DNA from: Actinoplanes siamensis
GTDB taxonomy: Bacteria > Actinomycetota > Actinomycetes > Mycobacteriales > Micromonosporaceae
Length of the DNA stretch: 64,000 bases
Direction of reading: 5' to 3'
Assembly (NCBI RefSeq): GCF_016862395.1
Contig: NZ_BOMW01000002.1
Location: forward strand, 1 to 64,000
In this document: positions 59,209 through 64,000 of the stretch, piece after piece
How positions within the stretch are numbered: position 1 is the stretch's first letter
Layout of the letters: every line of letters starts with the position of its first letter
Program-made: the position numbers and the translations under genes
Notes under the pieces: generated by a model
The model's input: the letters and a program-made list of their open reading frames with translations, nothing else
The model's database searches: none
Told to the model about the DNA's origin: nothing

Positions 59209-59700
59209 TCAGCGCGGGGTGGAGGCCAGGATCCGCGCGGGTCGGGAGGCGGAAGGAGTCGGCTCGGCCGTGGACGACGAGCGTGACGGCGCGCGCGACG
59301 AGCGCGACGGCGCGGGCGGTGTGACGGCCGGCGTGGTGTCCGGGGACGAGGTCGGCGTGGTGTCCGGGGACGAGGTCGGCGTGGTGCCCGGCATCGGCCT
59401 GGCCGGCGAGGTCGGCGAAGCGGGCGAAGTCGGCAACACGGGTGAGGCGGGCGGGACAGGCCATGCGGGTGACGCGGGCGGGGCCGGGGCCGGATCCGCC
59501 GGCCGGAGCAGGGCGAACGCCGTGATCGACACCGCCGCGACGGCGAGCCCGGCGACCGGCGGCAGCCACCAGCGGGCCGGCATGCTCCGGCGGGCGGCCC
59601 GGAGCAGCGCCGGCTCGTCGCGCAGGTCCCGGCCCGTGACGGCGGCGGCCCGGGCGGACAGCGCCCCGCGCAGGCGCCGCTCCAGATCGGTTTCGGTCAT
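59209..59700 (-). CDS. Membrane protein with Pro/Ser/Thr-rich outer domain, probable anti-sigma partner
   Basis: 163 residues. A 45-residue basic cytoplasmic N-terminus (MTETDLERRLRGALSARAAA), one membrane helix (about 46-66, LPPVAGLAVAAVSITAFALL) and a Pro/Ser/Thr/Ala-rich outer tail with a tandem TTPTSSPD repeat. The ATG overlaps the stop of the ECF sigma gene (ATGA), the normal arrangement for an anti-sigma factor, though the typical zinc-binding HxxxCxxC motif is absent. A membrane-anchored regulator of that sigma factor is the best guess; a secreted wall protein is the alternative. Confidence 0.65.
   Translation of the reverse strand: MTETDLERRLRGALSARAAAVTGRDLRDEPALLRAARRSMPARWWLPPVAGLAVAAVSITAFALLRPADPAPAPPASPAWPVPPASPVLPTSPASPTSPARPMPGTTPTSSPDTTPTSSPDTTPAVTPPAPSRSSRAPSRSSSTAEPTPSASRPARILASTPR
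59331..59386 (+). repeat. 24-bp tandem repeat (2.3 copies)
   Basis: GCGTGGTGTCCGGGGACGAG plus TCG-type ends repeats exactly at 59331-59354 and 59355-59378, with a third partial copy. It encodes the Thr/Ser/Pro/Asp octapeptide repeat of the membrane protein at 59209-59700. Confidence 0.85.
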
Positions 59701-60269
59701 TTCTCCCCCAACTGGGCACGTAACAGCGTCAGGGCGCGATGCGCTGTCGACTTGACGGTCCCGGCGGTGATCCGCAGCGTGCCGGCGATCTCCCGTTCGG
59801 AGAGGCCGGACCAGTAGCGCAGGACGATGACCTGCCGCTGACGGGTGGTGAGCCGGCTCAGCGCCCGGATCACCTCCCGGTCGCCCGTCCCGAGCAGCAC
59901 CTCGTCCTCGGCGGCTGGCGCCGGATCCGGGCGCGGGGGCAGGTAGGCCCGGGCGATCCGGCGGCGGCGCAGCGCCGACCTGGCCGCGTTCATGACGGCG
60001 GACACCAGGTAGGCGTTCGGGTCGGCGACCGTGTCCAGGCCGGTGCCGTGCCTGCGGTAGAGCCGGGTGAAGACATCCTGGACGATGTCCTCCGCGGTGG
60101 GCAGGTCGTCGACCATCAGCACGGCCAGCCGGACCAGCGGCAGGCGGCGCTCGCGGTAGAGCTCGTCGATCGCGGGCGCCGCGGTCGCCGCCGTCACGAC
60201 GGGGCCGGCGGCGGCGGACCCACGCCACCAGCGCAGCAGCGACGTGGGCATCGGCAGCACGAAGATCAC
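59697..60269 (-). CDS. ECF sigma factor (SigE-like group)
   Basis: 190 residues from a GTG at 60269 (or ATG at 60251). Region 2: FYRERRLPLVRLAVLMVDDL-type segment with ADDIVQDVFTRLYRR-like pattern (here PTAEDIVQDVFTRLYRRHG) and NAYLVSAVMNAARSALRRRR. Region 4: RLTTRQRQVIVLRYWSGLSE and REIAGTLRITAGTVKSTAHR. The short length and SALRRRR linker are typical of the ECF SigE-type of Micromonosporaceae. It is coupled to a membrane protein gene by ATGA. Targets unknown; it may control the MoxR locus around it. Confidence 0.9.
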   Translation of the reverse strand: MIFVLPMPTSLLRWWRGSAAAGPVVTAATAAPAIDELYRERRLPLVRLAVLMVDDLPTAEDIVQDVFTRLYRRHGTGLDTVADPNAYLVSAVMNAARSALRRRRIARAYLPPRPDPAPAAEDEVLLGTGDREVIRALSRLTTRQRQVIVLRYWSGLSEREIAGTLRITAGTVKSTAHRALTLLRAQLGEK

Positions 60270-60348
60270 AAAGGGCCTCGGGAGGTGGGGTCGGGGTGAG
60301 AGGGACCGGGCGGCGCGCCGGCCGTACGGACGGCCGGCGCGCGAGCCC

Positions 60349-60690
60349 TCAGGACGCGGCCGGGGCCGCGAAGCTCGGCGACGGCGCGGCGGTCGACGGC
60401 CGCGTCGCGGAGGATCGAGTCGGTTCGGCGGTCGGCTTCCGGGCGGAAGCGGAGGGCACCGGCGCGGCGGTCGGCTTCGCTGTGGAGGCGGACGGCACCG
60501 GCGCGGCGGTCGGCTGTCCCGTGGAAGCGGACGGCACCGGCACGACCGTCGGGGTAGCGGCCGGCGAACTGCTCGGGACCGGCGCGGGAGTCGCGTCGTC
60601 GGCGAAGGCCGCCGCGGCGGTCACCCCGCCGACGGCGACGACGGCCACGGCTCCGGCGGCGACCGCGAGGGCCCGGGTGGATCTGCGCAT
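60349..60690 (-). CDS. Secreted Pro/Ala/Ser-rich repeat protein
   Basis: 113 residues from the ATG at 60690. Signal peptide RRSTRALAVAAGAVAVVAVG ending in TAAAAFA, then a low-complexity tail with three 13-residue units of the form PTAAPVPSAS(T/A)xK. It probably ends up outside the cell as a wall-spanning or mucin-like spacer. No enzymatic domain. It lies between the ECF sigma gene and DUF58 on the same strand. Whether it is a sigma target is unknown. Confidence 0.7.
   Translation of the reverse strand: MRRSTRALAVAAGAVAVVAVGGVTAAAAFADDATPAPVPSSSPAATPTVVPVPSASTGQPTAAPVPSASTAKPTAAPVPSASARKPTAEPTRSSATRPSTAAPSPSFAAPAAS
60436..60552 (-). repeat. 39-bp tandem repeat (three units) in the secreted protein gene
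   Basis: Three 13-codon units of the form PTAAPVPSAS lie in tandem at residues 47-85 of the secreted protein, with a fourth degenerate unit after them. Length variation between strains would be expected. Confidence 0.8.
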
Positions 60691-60795
60691 CTCAAGCTCC
60701 AGCACTGTCAGTCGGTGCACTGTCGCCTGGGAGGACGCCGCAGCCCGGAAAAGGTTGGCCCCCTCGCTGTGACCCGCGGCACACCCGAGGATCGC

Positions 60796-62112
60796 CTACA
60801 GCCTTCCGGTGGCCTTCAACAACAGGTACACATCGGCGACCTTGCCGGCGAAGGTCGCCGCGTCCGCGTCGACCACTGTCGCCCCCGACCGGCTGAGCAC
60901 ATCGCGCACCCGGTCGCGTTCGAACAGCACCCGCTCCGCCGCCGCCGCGGTGTGCACGTCCGCGGCGGTCGGCGTGGACGACAGCGAGGCCATCCGGGCC
61001 ACCGCGGGATCCCGCACCCCCGCCACGATCACCTTGTGCCGGGCGGCGAGGCGGGGCAGCACCGGCAGCAGTCCCTCGATCATCGGCGCGGTGTCCAGCG
61101 CCGTGAAGATCACCACCAACGCGCGTTTCCGGTCCCGGCGCAGCAACTCCCGGCCGAGCAGGGCGAAGTCGGTCTCGACCAGCGCCGGCTCCAGGGACGC
61201 CATGGCGTCGATCACCCGGGGCAGCTGTACCCGGTGACCGCCGCCCTCCACCCGGGCCCGCACCGCGGTGTCCAGCGCGAGAAGGTCCACCCGGTCGTCG
61301 GCGCGGGCCGCCAGCACGGCGAGCAACAGGGCCGCGTCGATCGCCGCGTCCAGCCGGGGAGCGTCGCCGACCCGGACCGCCGACGTGCGCCCGGTGTCCA
61401 GCACGCAGTAGACCCGCCGGTCGCGCTCCGGCCGCCAGGTGCGCACCACGACGTCCTGGTGCCGCGCGCTGGCCCGCCAGTCGATGGACCGGACGTCGTC
61501 GCCGATCACGTACTCCCGCAGCACGTCGAACTCGGTCCCGTGCCCGCGCCCGCGGGTCACCAGCGTCCCGTCCATCACCCGCAGCCGCGCCAGCTTCTCC
61601 GGCAGGATCCGCCGCGACGGGAAACGCGGCAGCACCCGCAGCGTCCAGGGCGGCGTCACACCGGCGTTCCACGACCTGCGGCGCTGCCGGTACGCCAGCC
61701 CGAGCGGCCCGTACGACCGCAGGGTGACCCGCACCGCCGGCCGGTCCCCGTGCCGTGTCGGGGTCAGCGTGGTGGTCACGGTCCCGGAGGCGCCCGGGTC
61801 CAGCGCGAGCGAGTGCGACAACGGCCCCGCCCCGGCCGACGGCACCCAGCTGTCCCGCAGGCCGAGCCGGACGAACCGCTCGGCCGTGTTGGTCACGGTC
61901 AGCCGGGTCGTCGCGGTGTTGCCCAGCCAGACCGTCCGATCCCCGTCGCGCCGCAGTTGCATCCCGTCCAGGCGCCCGGCGGTGATCAGGTCGATCAGCG
62001 CCAGCCCGGCGACGACGAACAGGACCCCGCCCACCGCGGGCCACGGCGCGGGCAGCAGCGCCGGCAGCGGCAGGCCGGCGGCGAGCAGAACGGCGAAACG
62101 CCTGGTGATCAT
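60796..62112 (-). CDS. DUF58 protein
   Basis: 438 residues. Two N-terminal membrane helices (FAVLLAAGLPLPALLPAPWP; GGVLFVVAGLALIDLITAGR), an immunoglobulin-like region, then the DUF58 signature: GRGHGTEFDVLREYVIGDDV RSIDWRASARHQDVVVRTW, followed by a vWA-like fold with DxS-type metal site not obvious (YCVLDTGRTSAV). It acts with the adjacent MoxR ATPase, with which it shares TGATG stop/start, in assembling or activating a membrane complex. Exact role unknown. Confidence 0.9.
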   Translation of the reverse strand: MITRRFAVLLAAGLPLPALLPAPWPAVGGVLFVVAGLALIDLITAGRLDGMQLRRDGDRTVWLGNTATTRLTVTNTAERFVRLGLRDSWVPSAGAGPLSHSLALDPGASGTVTTTLTPTRHGDRPAVRVTLRSYGPLGLAYRQRRRSWNAGVTPPWTLRVLPRFPSRRILPEKLARLRVMDGTLVTRGRGHGTEFDVLREYVIGDDVRSIDWRASARHQDVVVRTWRPERDRRVYCVLDTGRTSAVRVGDAPRLDAAIDAALLLAVLAARADDRVDLLALDTAVRARVEGGGHRVQLPRVIDAMASLEPALVETDFALLGRELLRRDRKRALVVIFTALDTAPMIEGLLPVLPRLAARHKVIVAGVRDPAVARMASLSSTPTAADVHTAAAAERVLFERDRVRDVLSRSGATVVDADAATFAGKVADVYLLLKATGRL

Positions 62113-63074
62113 CAGCGCGGCGCCGGCACCGCGGTCAGGAGCGAGGCCAGCACCGACTCGACGGTGATGCCGTCCAGTTCGGCGTCGGCGCGCAGCCGGA
62201 CCCGGTGCCGCAGGGTCGGCAGGGTGTAGCCCTTGACGTCGTCCGGCACCACGTAGTCGCGCCCGTTCAGCCAGGCGTGCGCCTTGGCGACGGCGAGCAG
62301 CGCCGTCGCGCCGCGCGGCGAGGCGCCCAGCTCCAGGGCCGGGGCGACCCGGGTGGCCCGGCAGATGTCGACGATGTAGGCGAGGACCGGGTCGGCGACC
62401 TGCACCCGCTGCACGGCGGCGCGGCCGGCGGCCAGGTCCGCGGCACCGGCCACCGCGGTGACGCCGGCCGCCTCGAGGTCGCGGGGGTCGAAGCCGTTGT
62501 GGTGCGCGCGCAGCACGTTCAGCTCGGCGTCGCGTTCCGGCAGCGGGACGCTCAGCTTCAGCAGGAACCGGTCGAGCTGGGCCTCCGGCAGCGGGTACGT
62601 GCCCTCGTACTCGATGGGGTTCTGCGTCGCGGCGACCAGGAACGGCTGCGGCAGCGGCCGGGCGGTTCCGTCGACGCTGACCTGGCGCTCCTCCATGGCC
62701 TCGAGCAGCGCGGCCTGGGTCTTCGGCGGCGTCCGGTTGATCTCGTCGGCGAGCAGCAGGTTGGTGAAGACCGGGCCGGCGCGGAAGTTGAAGGCGGCGG
62801 TCCGCGCGTCGTAGACCAGCGATCCGGTGACGTCGCCGGGCATCAGGTCGGGGGTGAACTGCACCCGCTTGGTGTCCAGGTCCAGCGCCGTGGCCAGGGT
62901 CCGGACCAGCAGGGTCTTGGCGACACCGGGCACGCCCTCGAGGAGCACGTGGCCACCACAGAGCAGCGCCACCACGACGCCGCCGATCACCGCGTCCTGG
63001 CCGACGACGGCCTTGCCGACCTCGGTGCGCAGCCGGCCCAGGGCGAGGCGGGCTTCTTGGGCGTCGGGGGTCAC
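62112..63074 (-). CDS. MoxR-family AAA+ ATPase
   Basis: 320 residues from a GTG at 63074. Walker A HVLLEGVPGVAKTLLVRTLA, Walker B NLLLADEINRTPPKTQAALL, sensor FLVAATQNPIEYEGTYPLPE and second region (ASPRGATALLAVAKAHAWLN). MoxR ATPases act as chaperones that assemble or insert metals or subunits in protein complexes with vWA/DUF58 partners. It overlaps the DUF4350-like gene upstream by four bases and DUF58 downstream by one. Operon order DUF4350-like, moxR, DUF58 is the standard actinobacterial one. Confidence 0.93.
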   Translation of the reverse strand: MTPDAQEARLALGRLRTEVGKAVVGQDAVIGGVVVALLCGGHVLLEGVPGVAKTLLVRTLATALDLDTKRVQFTPDLMPGDVTGSLVYDARTAAFNFRAGPVFTNLLLADEINRTPPKTQAALLEAMEERQVSVDGTARPLPQPFLVAATQNPIEYEGTYPLPEAQLDRFLLKLSVPLPERDAELNVLRAHHNGFDPRDLEAAGVTAVAGAADLAAGRAAVQRVQVADPVLAYIVDICRATRVAPALELGASPRGATALLAVAKAHAWLNGRDYVVPDDVKGYTLPTLRHRVRLRADAELDGITVESVLASLLTAVPAPR

Positions 63075-64000
63075 GGCTGGTCTCCTTCGAATCCGGTGAT
63101 CTCGCGTACCAGGTGCTGTACGGCGTTCGCGGCCGAGACCAGCTCGGCGTCGTTGTCGGGGCGGAAGCCGGCAAGGACCTCCCGGACGTCGTCCACCTGG
63201 TAGCCGGCGCTCTCGGCGATGTCCTCGACGGTGGCGCCGGCGGGCAGGCCGAGGTGCGCGGTGATCCGCCGCCGCGCCGCGGCCCGCAGGATGTCCAGCG
63301 ACTCCTCGCGCGCGTGGGCCCGCTGGTAGAGGCGGGCGTGCCCGAGCATGGTCTCGTCGGCCGGGACCCGCGACGGCAGCGGCTCGGCGACCGGCGTGCC
63401 CAGTCGCCGCGCGGCCGCCGCGGCCAGGGCCAGCAGCGCCAGCCCCAGCAGGGCCAGGGTGGCCCAGAGGGCCGGCGGGAACGCCTCGGCCAGCGGGTTC
63501 GGCTGGTCCGGGCCCTGTGCCCGATCGGCGGGCGCGGCGTCGCCGGGGTCGCCCGGGGCGCCGGTCTCCCGCGGGGTCTGGCCGGTGCTCGGCCCGGCGA
63601 ACGGCGTCTCGGTGGACCGGCTCGACGGGGACGGGCTGGGCGACGGCTGGACGTCTCGGTGGTGCACGTCCAGCCAGACCACCCGGGAGGTCCGGGCGAG
63701 CAGGCCGGCGGCGAGAGCGCCGTTGCCGTGCTCGTCGATCCGGTCGTTGCGGAACGGGTCGGCCGCGCCGACCGCGGTGATCGTCAGCCCGCCCCAGGTC
63801 GTGGTCAGCAGGGCGCCTGCGTAGCAGGGCGCCGTGGCGTAGCGCAGCCGGCCCACCGCGGCCGGGCCGGCCGCGGTGGCGACCGGGTCCGCGCACCCGG
63901 CGTCGATCACAGCGGTGGTCCAGAGGTGCTCGCCGTCCTGCCGGATCGGCCAGTCGGTCCGGGCCAGCGCCGCCTGCTCCGGGCCGACCAGGACGACCCG
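63071..64000 (-). CDS. DUF4350-like membrane protein, 5' end outside the window
   Basis: The frame is open to base 64000, so about 310 C-terminal residues are visible. There is a putative DUF4350-like extracytoplasmic part (VVLVGPEQAALARTDWPIRQ; CYAGALLTTTWGGLTITAVG, DEHGNGALAAGLLARTSRVV WLD), a Pro/Ser/Thr-rich linker (about 122-175), one membrane helix (ALWATLALLGLALLALAAAA) and a cytoplasmic tail (ARLYQRAHAREESLDILRAA). In this family the tail may contact MoxR. It is the gene upstream of moxR, overlapping it by four bases (GTGA). Confidence 0.83.
   Translation of the reverse strand, partial: RVVLVGPEQAALARTDWPIRQDGEHLWTTAVIDAGCADPVATAAGPAAVGRLRYATAPCYAGALLTTTWGGLTITAVGAADPFRNDRIDEHGNGALAAGLLARTSRVVWLDVHHRDVQPSPSPSPSSRSTETPFAGPSTGQTPRETGAPGDPGDAAPADRAQGPDQPNPLAEAFPPALWATLALLGLALLALAAAAARRLGTPVAEPLPSRVPADETMLGHARLYQRAHAREESLDILRAAARRRITAHLGLPAGATVEDIAESAGYQVDDVREVLAGFRPDNDAELVSAANAVQHLVREITGFEGDQP

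Noticed and set aside
60244..62229. A 661-codon plus-strand frame opposite DUF58
   Set aside because: Repetitive Arg/Gly/His sequence, antisense shadow.

Overview
The window reads as the chromosome of a high-GC filamentous actinobacterium. Strong GC bias at third codon positions, frequent GTG/TTG starts, ATGA stop-start overlaps, an F420-type luciferase-like oxidoreductase, a LuxR-LAL regulator, dynamin-like GTPase pairs and a methyl-accepting chemotaxis protein together suggest a motile-spored member of Micromonosporaceae such as Actinoplanes. The genus is an inference. No rRNA, tRNA, CRISPR array or intact insertion sequence was seen. The first ~550 bp differ: lower GC, TTG/AAA-rich codons and a 98-bp exact direct repeat inside a truncated ORF.

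Layout. 0.8-7.3 kb: MFS exporter, a shredded asparagine synthetase, a chemoreceptor / small protein / GAF operon, a frameshifted anti-sigma ATPase, and an Lrp regulator divergent from a branched-chain amino acid dehydrogenase. 7.4-16.1 kb: a LAL regulator with an overlapping HTH partner; facing away, two dynamin-like GTPases with an Asp/His-rich protein; then a UMF1-type transporter with a GntR regulator. 16.1-28.3 kb: a seven-gene minus-strand biosynthetic operon. It encodes a Cys-His-Asp enzyme, a deoxyribosyltransferase-like protein, FAAL, ACP-KS, a luciferase-like oxidoreductase, AT-DH-KR-ACP, and KS-PCP with an epimerase/condensation-like end. It looks like a fatty-acid-primed polyketide line whose module is split over separate proteins.

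28.5-43.5 kb is a mosaic of small stand-alone genes: GNATs, ChrA, an NTPase, PlsC, a guanidine-III riboswitch with its SMR exporter, a second GAF protein, ohrR-ohr, a phosphodiesterase-fold enzyme, a 30-residue membrane peptide coupled to a TSUP permease, an epimerase, and a TetR-controlled flavoprotein. Several gene remnants and a paired two-hairpin repeat with a shared palindromic operator lie here. 44.1-48.3 kb is a compact NIS siderophore operon of two synthetases and a PLP decarboxylase. 48.4-56.2 kb: methyltransferase, erythromycin-esterase-like protein, VOC protein, a FIST sensor next to a GGDEF-EAL enzyme, and an MFS transporter. 56.3-64 kb: the actinobacterial MoxR / DUF58 / DUF4350-like / RDD / SpoIIM neighbourhood, interrupted by an ECF sigma factor with its membrane partner and a secreted repeat protein.

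How the parts may work together. The polyketide operon is the main accessory system: FAAL would load a fatty acid on the adjacent ACP, the split KS and AT-DH-KR-ACP would extend it, and the last protein would receive and release or esterify it. The LAL regulator at 10 kb could be a pathway activator, but nothing in the sequence proves it. Signalling proteins (chemoreceptor, two GAF proteins, FIST, GGDEF-EAL) are unusually frequent.
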